Shown: positions 1 through 10,097 of the stretch, piece after piece | Numbering within the stretch: the first letter of the stretch is position 1 | Layout of the letters: every line of letters starts with the position of its first letter | Assembly: GCA_037951165.1 (NCBI GenBank) | Contig: JBBDHG010000455.1 | Coordinates: 43,569 to 107,568 of the forward strand | Origin: Lophius americanus | Lineage: Eukaryota; Chordata; Actinopteri; Lophiiformes; Lophiidae | Direction: 5' to 3' | DNA: 64,000 nt | The notes under the pieces: generated by a model | What the model was told of the DNA's origin: nothing | Database searches by the model: none | The model's input: the letters and a program-made list of their open reading frames with translations, nothing else | Made by a program: the position numbers and the translations under genes

Positions 1-171
1 ACCAAACGTTAGCCCTCAGAGTGAATGGAAACAGAAGAGGTAAGAGCAGTCAATGGAAAACAGAACCATGAACCCACTGACGGCTGGATTCTATATCAGA
101 TCAAGAACCAAAGTGAAAAACTGAAAACACTGGATCTGATCCAACTGAAGTGTATTTCATCACAACAACTC

Positions 172-305
172 AAGGGACGGCTGAAGATCCGCGGGTAGAG
201 CGACCATCTCTCAATCGGAAGATGGGAAGGTAGCCGGTTCGAGTCCCACCAGGGTCTTCTTGTCGTAGGATCATTGAGAAAGACCCTGAAACCCTCGCTC
301 CTGCT
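172..305 (+). mobile_element. tRNA-derived SINE fragment
   Basis: This stretch has the head of a tRNA-derived fish SINE. A perfect Pol III B box (GGTTCGAGTCC) lies at 236-246, and an A-box-like stretch (GGGTAGAGCGACC) about 35 bases upstream. The following 'catTGAGaAAGACCCTGAA' text resembles the conserved body that follows the tRNA part in fish SINEs. It runs into a (TA)n stretch near 310-335. The head is too diverged to fold as a working tRNA gene. The exact family is not assigned. Confidence 0.6.
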
Positions 306-960
306 ATATAAATCTATATATATATATATATATATTAGAGTTTCTATACTATAGTGATGCCAATACCATCACTTTAAAATCAATGACTATAAGAAAATCA
401 GAAAGTCTATGACTTTTCAAAGACGGATTTTGTGAAAACTGACATCTTAATGAAATTTGAACTTAAACTCAAAGTTAAAGCGAAAATACAGCTGAGCAAA
501 ATAAAATGTAGGAAAACTGTAACTCCGCCCACTGCTCTATAAATGAATAGATTCATTAGATTTATAAATGCAGGATTTATTTACTAATTCAGTGTCAATA
601 ATAAACTTCACAACCTCTGAAAAATAACTAGTCCATCGGAATTGAAATCATCAAACTTTAGCCATCAAACACTGGGTAATTATCCCTTAATCTGGGAGTT
701 CCGTATGAAAATGTCCGTGTCAACACGACTAACGAAGGAAAAGGGTTGACAACGAATCACAAACTCTAATCTAAAATCAACAAACGCAGCAGCAAATTGA
801 AAAGCAGAAGCAAGACAAGGGGGTGGAGAATGAGGAAGTTCTGCCCATGCAGGAAAAGGAAGGTGGGCTGGTTGAGCGCCACGATTCTGTCTGTCTACCT
901 GTCTCTCTGTTTGTGTCAGAATGATTTCCCATGCATTGTTTATCTTCATCCCCTTTTTCC
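306..960. other. AT-rich non-coding stretch
   Basis: A short (TA)n run at about 314-335 is followed by AT-rich sequence with only short chance reading frames. No recognised gene. By position it is probably mid2 intron or 3' flank. Confidence 0.4.
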
Positions 961-1565
961 AAGAGACATCTTCCTGTGGCTCTGTCTGCTGTAGAGATAT
1001 CTACCTGTGGATCTGTCTACCTGTAGAGTTATCTACCTGTTGATCTGTCTACCTGTAGAGACATCTACCTGTGGGTCTGTCTACCTGTAGAGACATCTAC
1101 CTGTGGGTCTGTCTACCTGTAGAGAAATCTATCTGTGGGTCTGTCTACCTGTAGAGACATCTACCTGTGGGTCTGTCTCCTGTAGAGACATCTTCCTGTG
1201 GATCTGTCTACCTGCAGAGAAATCTACCTGTGGACCGGTCTCCTGTAAAGATATCTTCCTGTGGATCTGTCTACCTGTAGAGACATCTTCCTTTGGATCT
1301 GTCTACATGTAGAGATATCTACCTGTGGATCTGTCTACCTGTAGAGATATCTACCTGTGGATCTGTCTACCTGTAGAGACATCTACCTGTGGATCTGTCT
1401 ACCTGTAGAGACATCTACCTGTGGATCTGTCTACCTGTAGAGACATCTTCCTGTTGATCTGTCTCCTGTAAAGATATCTACCTGTCGATCTCTCTACCTG
1501 TAGAGACATCTACCTGTGGATCTGTCTACCTGTAGAGACATCTACCCCTGGATCTTTCTACCTGC
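961..1565. repeat. 32-bp minisatellite, about 18 copies
   Basis: The unit is about 32 bp, built on CTGTCTACCTGTAGAGACAT followed by CTACCTGTGGAT. Copies differ at a few bases (GTGGGT/GTGGAT, CTACCT/CTTCCT), so the array is old or slowly homogenised. The reading frame across it is a by-product of the repeat. Confidence 0.9.
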
Positions 1566-2594
1566 GGGCCCTCTCGGCCTCTCTGTGGGAGGACAGTGGA
1601 AGGACTGGGAGGTTGGTAAAATGTAGCTAGGGAACTCACCGCAGCATTTTTCTTTGAAGCGTCCATTACGGCATCTGACACTCTGCCTGGGCTCACCTGA
1701 TACGCCTACAGACACACACACACTCACATATTAGTACACACATCAGTAAACACCTGAATGTGAGACACTTATTGGTTAGTGCTGAATGCATGCAAGAGAG
1801 TATTTGGTGGGTTCTGGATATGAGACAGTTTTTGGAAGGTGATTTGTCATTTATTTATTGCATTCTTATTTTTTAGACATTAGGTTTGCTCAAACAAGTT
1901 CAAACTACCACTGGGTTCTGCCCTTATTTCTTTTTTTTGTTCTAGCTTTATATCTTTTATTGGCTCTACCTTTATTTCTTTTTTTGGTTGTAGCTTTATT
2001 TATTTTATCCTACATCTCGCTGCTTCAGCTCTTCTATCAGAGTCGGCAGAGTTTGATCCGCAGCTGCGGGTTCGGGTGGTTCTTGCGGATGTCAGGTTCT
2101 CCAGATAGAGTGGAGATTGTGGGAGGCTTGCAGGAGGCGAGGGCTTTGGCGAGCAAACGTTCAGCTCAGGTTGGAGACGGCCGTCACGCTCTCATCTGTA
2201 GAAACGTTCTTTATCAGGAGTCAGTTTGACTTTACTGCTACACACTGAAATTGCCCAGAATTACATCAGCAAAATGAGGAAAGAAAATGTTTGCTTTCTT
2301 TATGGTGACAATTTAAATCCTCATGTCTGTGAGAATTGAAACGTCTGTCACTGATTTATGCGGAGGCGTCTGTGTTTTGACTCATTAACAGCTTGTAGAA
2401 TCATATTCACCGATCCAGAGACGGAGGAAAGTGTTCCTTCTCTAACATGAGGCAGCGTCTGAGCTTGTTGTTGCTTTGCTGCAGGAACATTCAACTATTT
2501 GTATCTAAATTCAAGATATTCACACACGTGATAAAAAATTACCTGCATCAGACACCAGAGGATGGCCTCCTACATATCACTGTATTCTTGTTAT
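1566..2594. other. Non-coding stretch, no gene seen
   Basis: Mixed-composition sequence with a T-rich patch near 1920-2020. The open frame at 1858-2229 begins in low-complexity Leu/Phe-rich sequence with no recognisable domain. Nothing else is supported. Confidence 0.4.
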
Positions 2595-2667
2595 AGCACT
2601 TTGAGATTTGATCCAAATGTAAAGTGCATTATAAATTAAATGTATTATTATTATTATTATTATTATA
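2595..2667 (+). mobile_element. LINE/SINE 3' tail ending in (ATT)n, copy 1
   Basis: AGCACTTTGAGATTTGATCC, then a conserved AAATGTAAAGTGCATTATAA segment and an (ATT)n end. This is the type of 3' tail shared by fish L2-like LINEs and the SINEs that borrow it. Near-identical tails occur at 17506 and 61946, a shorter one at 22691, and a reversed, more diverged one at 34087. Only the tail is present, as expected from 5' truncation. Confidence 0.65.
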
Positions 2668-3881
2668 GGGAAAACGTCCACAGGGATTTTATTCGAATTC
2701 AGCCGTTTAATTGGACCGTGCTGTCCAGTGGCTAAATCTCTGGGCTGCAGTAGCCAAAAAAACAAAAACAAATGCCAACAAAACATAAGTGGAACGCCCC
2801 AAAGGCTTACTATCCAGCTTCAAAGTCTCCTCCTTAAAATGAATTCAATACTCTCCGTCGTGCAGGGAAGAAAGAGAGTAGGAGACGGAGGACAGACTGA
2901 AGACGAGAACGAACCAAGGACAGAAGGAGCTCAGTTTACATCTGTTGTTAGCGAGAGCCTTTTCAAAGGCAGCATGTGACAGTAACACAAGCCCGCTGGG
3001 AAACTGGAGTTTTGTCGGAGGATAATATTCCATAGGGCAGAACTCCTCAGGCCAAAGAATTGCAGCAGGGTTTAAGAAGTGGAGTGTTGCGCTTGCCTCA
3101 GCGCCCGCTGGCTGAGGCCCCATTAATGAGCCCAGTGGGGATGTTTAAAAACACTGTTGTCTCTCCACCAACAGAAAAACCTTTCTTACAGTTTGACCCC
3201 CCTGTTGTGAAATCCACTGGATTTTCAAGGGAAGACTGAACGGACAAATATCTCAATGTTAAGAGATAAATATATAAAATCCTGTGAGTTTCCGTGTGAC
3301 CAAAGAGATGCGACATTTCATTTACAGGCTGGTTTACGGAGCTTTTATCTTCCCAGTTATTTTCTCAATCTTCAGGACACAAACAAATAAGTATTAACTA
3401 CGAAATGTTGTCAATAATTGAAGAATGTGAGGTTCATGTGTCGTCCTAAACCTGTTCCAGCCACAAAACAATTGGATGGACCAAACAGAGGAGAGGAATC
3501 AGCTGACTGGAGGTTTAATTAGGAAATAAAAACCATCCTCCGAGACCACCAATCACACCTGATGGCCTCATCCATGTATTGTTGAAGTGACCATCAGTGT
3601 CTGCAGGAGCTGCCGAACATCAAGATGAAGAATTGACACGGATAAAATTAAACAATCGCTTTCGGGAAATCAAATGGCCGCACCAGACCGCTGAATCTGG
3701 ACCTCATTCCCAGCACGACAGCAGCAAACCCTCTGAAGCCAGCATATACCAACAGCTATTTAAGATCCGTCTAGATCCATTAGACTCAGAGCTGTTCATC
3801 GTCTGAAGACAAAGTCCATCCTCCCGTCATTCCTTAAATACAGCTCGATGACGCCTGTAGGTTACATTAGGACTAATGTAA

Positions 3882-3921
<40 letters not shown>

Positions 3922-4871
3922 GCTCTGTTTGGCTTCTGTTTGACGGAGTTACAGAAACTAACGGAGAGAGAGGATCAGCCGGAGATGAGATCCACACTGA
4001 CACATGCCACCAGCTGGAACACAATCGCATCCTTTCAGGCTCTGATCAGTCACATGACCTGTTACTCATTTTGCCTTGTATTCTAGAATGCATTGAATCG
4101 AAATCATGTGTTAAGTCTGAGTCAGAAGCTGTTGCTCAGCTCCATAGTTCCTCTGAATCAACCAAAGCTGATTAGAAAAACACAAACATCTCTTCAACAA
4201 GGTGCCATAATCTGACCTGCCCTGCGTACCAACCACAGCAACATAGCACTGACTTCGTATCAACACAGCACTTCGTACCAATGCAAAAACTTTGGGGGGG
4301 GGGGGGGGGGGGGGGCAGTGAACCTGACTGTAATACTGGGGTCGTCATTTGGCCTTACCACTTCACTCCTGCACTCCTCATCACTTTTGTTAAATCTCAG
4401 ATTTTGGCGCAAACGTCTTTAAAGTGTTATGGCCGTCCTCCATTGTCTCCCACACTGAAGCTCTTTTCTCCACAAATTTCTGCCACAAATGATCACCTTC
4501 CAGATTACAGACCCAGCATATTCACCGGGGAATTGTTACGGGTCTGACTTCAGGGTGAAAATATTTTAAATCTAGTTCCAGACACCGAAAAGATACTAGA
4601 AACATCATGAGACACAGAACCGTCTGATGTTACACCAGCTCTCATCTATGACATTATTTCTTTGTTAGGGCATTAAAACTTCCTGCTTAATCAGTGTGAA
4701 GTATGGCGATCATTGCATCTCACTGGTTGCCATTCTGAAACACAGTATCTGAGCTCCATTGGTAATGGGTCTTAATAGTCAGTGCGCACTTGTAAACTCG
4801 GTGTTTACCAACTCTGAGTTGATAGAACCAATTCAAATCAGCTGTTCTGAAACCAAATATCCCCAGTTTCT
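2668..4871. other. Non-coding stretch with (TA)n and a 22-G run
   Basis: No gene recognised. It contains a pure (TA)n microsatellite at about 3888-3919 and an uninterrupted run of 22 G at 4294-4315. Open frames here are short, and one is simply polyglycine from the G run. Confidence 0.45.
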
Positions 4872-5135
4872 CATCTGAAGGTTGTACGAAAGGACTAAAC
4901 TTATAGACGCTTTTCCTGTCTGCTCGATCACTCAAAGCGCTTTTACAATGCGAGCAAGCATTCAAACAAACATTCATGAAGTGATGCGAGAGGCTGCCGT
5001 CAAAGCACCAGCTGCTCATCAGGAGCACTAACCATTCACGCCATCATTCTTTCATCAGTGGAACAGCCATTGGGAACAACTTGGGGTTCGGTATCTTGCT
5101 CAAGAACATTTCGACTGCAGTGACCATTAAGTCAG
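4872..5135 (-). mobile_element. SINE-like interspersed repeat, copy A
   Basis: Shares a long collinear block with 14558-14846: ACTCAAAGCGCTTTTACAA, CTCATCAGGAGCA.TAACCATTCAC, GGAACA.CCATTGGGA.CAACTT, then GTATCTTG.TCAAG.ACA.TTCGAC. This text is typical of a common fish dispersed repeat whose tRNA-like end is on the reverse strand. The tRNA head itself is not clear in this copy. Strand is inferred. Confidence 0.55.
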
Positions 5136-8036
5136 AGAATGCTAATCTTGCTTCTTGAAACGCTGCCCTGATGCATGAATTAATGTTGTCCTGAGGCGTC
5201 TACATGACTGTTAAATGTCGAGCATGAGCTAAAATGAAGCACCTGCACTGGAAAAAATGGCCCTCTGAACTAACCTACAGCAGAAGTGCTGATTCAACAG
5301 ATACTACAGTCTCTATTGTGGCACTAAATGAAAGAGAAATGAGACATCTGAGGAATAACCAACAGCCGAGGAGGACGACAAGCCACGGCTGATTACTGTG
5401 TGAATCCTCTGATGCCGCAGCTCCCAGCCATCAGAATAACATCCACAGTCATGACCAACAGACTGTAGAGCTACTGTAAAGAGTACAATTTAACTTATAA
5501 CAGAATCTGGTTCCCTGCAGATGGGTTAGTTCAAATGTTTTTCTTTCAGTGTGAAAATGTCAGAATCTTCAGATTCATGCAAAAAAAAAGACCATACAGC
5601 TCAAATCTGAAAGAGTTTGAGTTCCAGGTTTAAGCCTCGTAGAAACACAAAATAAGAGGAGCAAAGAACCGTGGAAGGACGGATCTGTCAGGGTTTAGCC
5701 ACCACCGATTTACAAAGCGCAGATTTGGATGCAGGCCGGCTGTCATTTTTTTGTGTGGAAAAAATGTCCAAAAACTGAATTTTCCAAGGAAGACAAATGG
5801 CAGATTTCACAGACCAGGCTTGAGACTATTCTGCTCATTTAAGCTCTCTTAACTAAAAGGGACATATTTTAAAATAGGTTGTTTATTTGGATGCCATGTT
5901 CCCATCAAAATCCATCATCTCCTGATGCTAAGGAATACCGGAGCCGTACCAACTGGTTTTCCATCAAGCAGCTGTAGCCCAGTGAAAACGTGCAATTCAC
6001 AATTCAAAGATCTCCGAGAGGAAGCAGAGTGGACTTCTAGCTGGTTACAGTGGGTGTGGCCAGAGTAACTTCTTACTCACTCCATACTTAAACCCCTCAA
6101 CACCTGAGCAGCAAAGATACAACAGAGCTTATATCGGCACCAGGGTCGGTTGGTTTGTATGTTTGCAGTGTGGAATCTCCAGTGTTTCCGTCATGCACTT
6201 TGTTTCTCATGAGAAGATGCGTCAAGATGATCACAGCTTCAGCTGCATGGCTACCTGAACCCGGACCCTCCCTGGAAGATCAGGATCGAGCAGACGTGCC
6301 CAGGGCAGAGGCAGACGATGATCGGGACTCGCACCAAGAGTTGCATCAGATGGAGGAAGTGCATTTAAATGGAATGAATTCATTATTAATGCTTATTTTT
6401 GCTTTGATTCTGTTGATTTACAAATTAAAGTAGTACGCAGCAAAAGCAAACGAGGGACTAAAGCCTGGCTGGTTTCTGGTGATTAAAATACTCACACTAA
6501 TGAGTATCCAAGTAACAGAACTCATGCTTCACTTTCATTCAACCTGTAGAATTCTCATTTTCATTTCGTGCTCCTCTTTCACGTATTTCAACGATTCAAC
6601 TTTTCATGTCAACTTTTTGTTGTGGCAGCATCTTCACTCATGGATGGCTTAGCAGATGTGGAGGGTCCACTGAGACCACTGTTAGAAGCACAAATAAACT
6701 CCTGTGGACCTTAGAACAAAAGAAGATGAAAGATTGACACAGAGAGGGACAACCCAGCAACAAAGGGGCCCCAAGTCAGACGTCTAGTTCCTCTCTCAAG
6801 CCCGGATTAATGGGGAGCGGTGCATCAGGACGGGAATCCACTGAAAAACCTTTAGCAATTTATAATTGCAACATGAAACGGATTTCCAAACTGGATCCGT
6901 TGGGACTCGGGTCAAGAAATACCTTCACTGGTTCTGGTAGCCAGCAGGGGGCCAGCAGTATCTACGGATGGAAACAAACGATCCTCTTAGGCGACCCTGA
7001 AAGGGAGCAGCCGTTAGACGAAGAAGTAAGATGGACACAAAGAGAGGAATACTGTATTCACCAAAGGAAATAATCAACTTAGTTTGCATTTGTTTACCAT
7101 TAATCTTAGATCTTCATCCGAACTAAACAAGTGATCACCGTCTGGTCTCTCATCAAGAAGTTGCTGGTGTTCTACTGCTCCACACAGACACACAAAGCTC
7201 TTCTACAGAAACTAAAAAGTCAGATTTCTCTCAAAAATCTGAATGGAAGAAATACCATTACTGATAAATATGGAGAAATTGGGGCTGAAGTTGTGGTAGT
7301 GTCCACATGTTTACATTTTCATCTGCATTAAATTCACTGCAAATTGCAGCCCAGCCGTTCTTTTATATAAGATAGTCCATACTTCCTGATAATGAGGTTT
7401 AACCAGCTCCTACTTTCTTTAGTCCAGGACTCCAAATTCGCAGACTAGCTAAACCCAAGTTAAGTAGCACTCATGAAGCAGAGTCCACATTAAAACTTAC
7501 TGAGCCTCAACCCTGTGTTTGTGAATGAGGAATTTCTCCATGGTTTCCTGAAGAAGAACATTCCTCATATTTTAAAGACTGCGGAACACAAAGGACATAA
7601 AATAATTTATGAAATGTATTTGAATGAGGAAAATATTTATGAACAATGTTCCGACAGTGGTTCAGCCAAAGAGCAACAGGAACACCTGCGAGCTTGTAGA
7701 ACATAGAATGATCTGAGCTGGAGCAGAGGACATCTCTGAGGAGCCCAGACCGGAGGAGGACAAAGATCCGGCTACTTCATGTGTGGAAAAGGATGAATGA
7801 ATAATGGACAGATAGAGAGATGTCTGCACCTCTGTCCCATTCACTCAGGAACCAGAGCCGCCGGTTCTACGCCTCTCTTCTATTCCTGATGACACCAGAG
7901 CTGCTAAAACCTTCCCTTTTCTCTCTGCGCGACGCAGAAGCTCGCAGTGATTCCAGCGCTGTTCTTCATGACCTACTTAATGTCTTCATGGGCTCCATGT
8001 TTTCACAACAGAGGCATGCAGCATCGAGAGGACAAG
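5136..8036. other. Non-coding stretch, probable mid2 intron
   Basis: No exon recognised on either strand. I looked for the next mid2 exon, which encodes the start of the coiled coil after residue 270, and did not find it. A CTCF-like motif CCAGCAGGGGGC lies at 6941-6952. The 92-codon frame at 6155-6433 has no recognised domain. Confidence 0.4.
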
Positions 8037-8340
8037 CAAACACCCACACACACCCAGAGACTCACTCACAGACACACACACACACACACACACACAGACA
8101 CCCACACACACACACACACACGCTCACAGACACCCATGCACACACATAGACACACGAACAGACACTCAGACATACTCCCTGACAAACTCACACAAACACT
8201 CAGAGACATTCACACAGACACACTCACCGACACTCGCACTAACAGACACTCACAGAAACACACACAGACACACAGAGCCACAAACACATACAATGCAAAC
8301 TCAAAGACACACTCAGACACAAACCCTCACAATCACATAA
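8037..8340. repeat. CA-rich array (degenerate)
   Basis: Starts as near-pure (CA)n to about 8147 and then degenerates into CACAGACACT-type units up to about 8340. Together with the TG array 40 bases downstream it forms an inverted arrangement. Thr/His-rich frames across it are artefacts. Confidence 0.9.
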
Positions 8341-8379
8341 ACAAACTCCTATCTGCTTCTGTGTGGGTATAAGCTAGAG

Positions 8380-8465
8380 CGTGTGTCTTTGTGTGTGTTT
8401 ATGTTTGTTTCTTTGTGTGTGTGCGTGTATTTATGTCCGTTTCTTTGTGTTTGTTTGTGTGTATA

Positions 8466-8526
<61 letters not shown>

Positions 8527-8559
8527 TTGTGTGCGTGTACGCGAGTGTGTGTGCTTGTG
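8380..8559. repeat. TG-rich array with pure (TG)n core
   Basis: GTGT-rich sequence with an uninterrupted (TG)n core at about 8469-8523, flanked by TTTGTGTGTG variants. It is the opposite strand motif of the CA array just upstream. Cys/Val frames across it are artefacts. Confidence 0.9.
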
Positions 8560-9231
8560 GTGATGACGGAGTCGAACCAGGAACCTAGGATCTGCATCTG
8601 AATGTAAACATCAGTATCTTCTTGACCAAAGATTAGGATTTTACTGCTTTTATTTTTTCATGTAAAGAGAAGAATTAGTGCCCACTGGGGTCAGAGGTCA
8701 AGGGGGATAAAATAATTCTAGAGGCAAAGGTTATGTCTGATGTTTTCAGGCCAGCAGATGCTGAAACCTCGGTCTCCACTGCTGGAAGGATCTCCAGCTT
8801 GTTGTATTTCAGCCTGACTCAGCAGGTCTGGACTTTAGGGTAAAGCCACAGGGAATGCCAGCTCATCGTTATTAGAATGACCGCCTGTTCTTCTCTACGT
8901 GCCTCGCTCTGCTCATCTCACCAGAGCTCCTATTGTCTCTGTTTGTTATGCTCTCTGTGGCCTCCTGGCTGAACAAAGGCAGCTGTGACTGGCAGCAATA
9001 GAACTTCATAGTCAACAAAAACACAGAATGAACATCTCGGGGCAGAGACCCCTGGATTTAAACTCTGTCGTTTCACAGGTTGAAGGTCCTAGACTGCAGA
9101 ACGAGAACACTTCTGTGAGAAGCTCAACATCAACTCATCCAGTCAGATCCTTCTGATGGAACCTGATTCCTTTAACATCACTAACCAGGAACACACAGAA
9201 CCTGTTGCTTCAACAGCGGAACAGGACTCAC
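8560..9231 (-). other. mid2: mid2 intron downstream of first coding exon
   Basis: Sequence following the mid2 5' splice site on the minus strand. The donor reads AAG|GTGAGT, with the GT at 9231-9230. No further exon is recognised between here and base 1, so the next mid2 exon is inferred to lie outside the window. Confidence 0.6.
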
Positions 9232-10041
9232 CTTGAGTTTGTCAAAGCGTTCTGTGAGAGAGGACACCTGATGCTCTCGGTGTCGTCCAACCAGCTTGCA
9301 GAGGGCACAGATGAGCTGATCGTCCACCAAGCAGTACATGTTGACCTTCTCATTCTCATGCTCCAGACAGGTCAAGCCCCGGATGTGAGTATCTGGCACC
9401 GGCTCGACCAGGCGGTGGCCGGTGAAGGGCTTCTTGTTCGGGTGGGTCGCCCGCAGGCAGCGGTCGCAGTAGGATACCTCACAGGTAACGCAGGTCTTCA
9501 CGGCCTCACGAGGTGGATCCTGCTCACAGAACTGGCAGCTGATGCGTGGCTCCATCTTACTACCGACAGCTGGGCTGTGGTTGGCGTTGGTGTGGTTGAT
9601 GTGGTTGGCATGTGAGTGGGAGTGGCTGGAGGTGGCCGGGCTGCTGCGGGCGCTACCTCCACCTGGGCCACCTACTCCGCCACCGATGGTTCCAGCGGTG
9701 GTCCCGCTAATGGTGGCAGTGTAGGGCCGCTGCAGGCGGCGGTTCTCAGTTGGGGAGTTTGGGCCGCTGAGGGAGGCCTTCTGAAAGCGGTCAATGATGT
9801 TCTGTAATGTCACATTGCGCTTCAGGCCCTCCAGGCCGCGGTGATCCAGTGTAATGACGTAACGGCAGGTAGGGCACTGAAAGGCGGAGATGGACTCGAG
9901 GGGCTTACTCTTGGAGCAGTGAGACACCAGGATCCGGTGGGCACAGTTGAAGCACAGGCTGTGGGCGCAGGGCAAGAGCAGGGGGTCTTCAAACAACTCC
10001 AGGCAGATCGGGCAGGTCAGCTCAGACTCCAGTGTTTCCAT
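9232..10041 (-). CDS. mid2: MID2 (TRIM1) first coding exon: RING + two B-boxes
   Basis: This exon encodes residues 1-270 of Midline-2, a TRIM-family RING E3 ubiquitin ligase that binds microtubules and the alpha4/PP2A regulatory unit. The start METLESELTCPICLELFEDP is the invariant MID1/MID2 N-terminus. The RING is C10, C13, C25, H27, C30, C33, C56, C59. B-box 1 is C169, C172, C184, C187, C192, C195, H200, H209. B-box 2 is C225, H228, C237, D240, C245, C248, H254, H257. MID2 is favoured over MID1 by CRYVITLDHRGL, CEQDPPREAVKTC and CDRCLRATHPNKKPF. The exon ends after FDKLK at a donor AAG|GTGAGT, phase 0; the frame beyond that is intron. The ATG has A at -3 and G at +4. Compared with mammals there is an extra 50-residue Gly/Ser/His-rich linker between RING and B-box 1. 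The coiled coil, COS, FN3 and B30.2 exons are not in view. Confidence 0.96.
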
Positions 10042-10097
10042 CTTCAGTCGAACAGATCTGAAGGTGACATCAAATCCACCGGAAGCTGGTCAGGTAC
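10042..10097 (-). other. mid2: mid2 5' UTR part of the coding exon, with 3' splice site
   Basis: On the minus strand the sequence CTTTTCTATGTGCAG|GTACC is a good acceptor; the AG is at 10099-10098, so the exon starts at 10097. This leaves 56 bases of 5' UTR before the ATG. An upstream non-coding exon is therefore required. Confidence 0.75.
10044..10070 (-). CDS. Short upstream ORF directly before the mid2 start
   Basis: Within the 5' UTR an ATG at 10070 opens eight codons (MSPSDLFD) and stops with TGA at 10046-10044, two bases before the mid2 ATG. Its start context is weak (T at -3, T at +4), whereas the main ATG context is strong, so leaky scanning is expected. If the candidate exon ending at 20497 is spliced on, the same frame extends upstream to an ATG in that exon, giving a 29-residue uORF with the same stop. 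Function is inferred, not shown. Confidence 0.5.
   Translation of the reverse strand: MSPSDLFD

Noticed and set aside
172..260. Functional tRNA gene
   Set aside because: Good B box, but the rest does not fold to a cloverleaf and it continues into SINE body sequence.
4281..4547. 88-codon frame starting in polyglycine
   Set aside because: Polyglycine comes from the 22-G run; the rest has no domain.
1..9180. Further mid2 exons (coiled coil, FN3, B30.2)
   Set aside because: I searched the minus strand for the expected sequences and found none; they are inferred to be outside the window.
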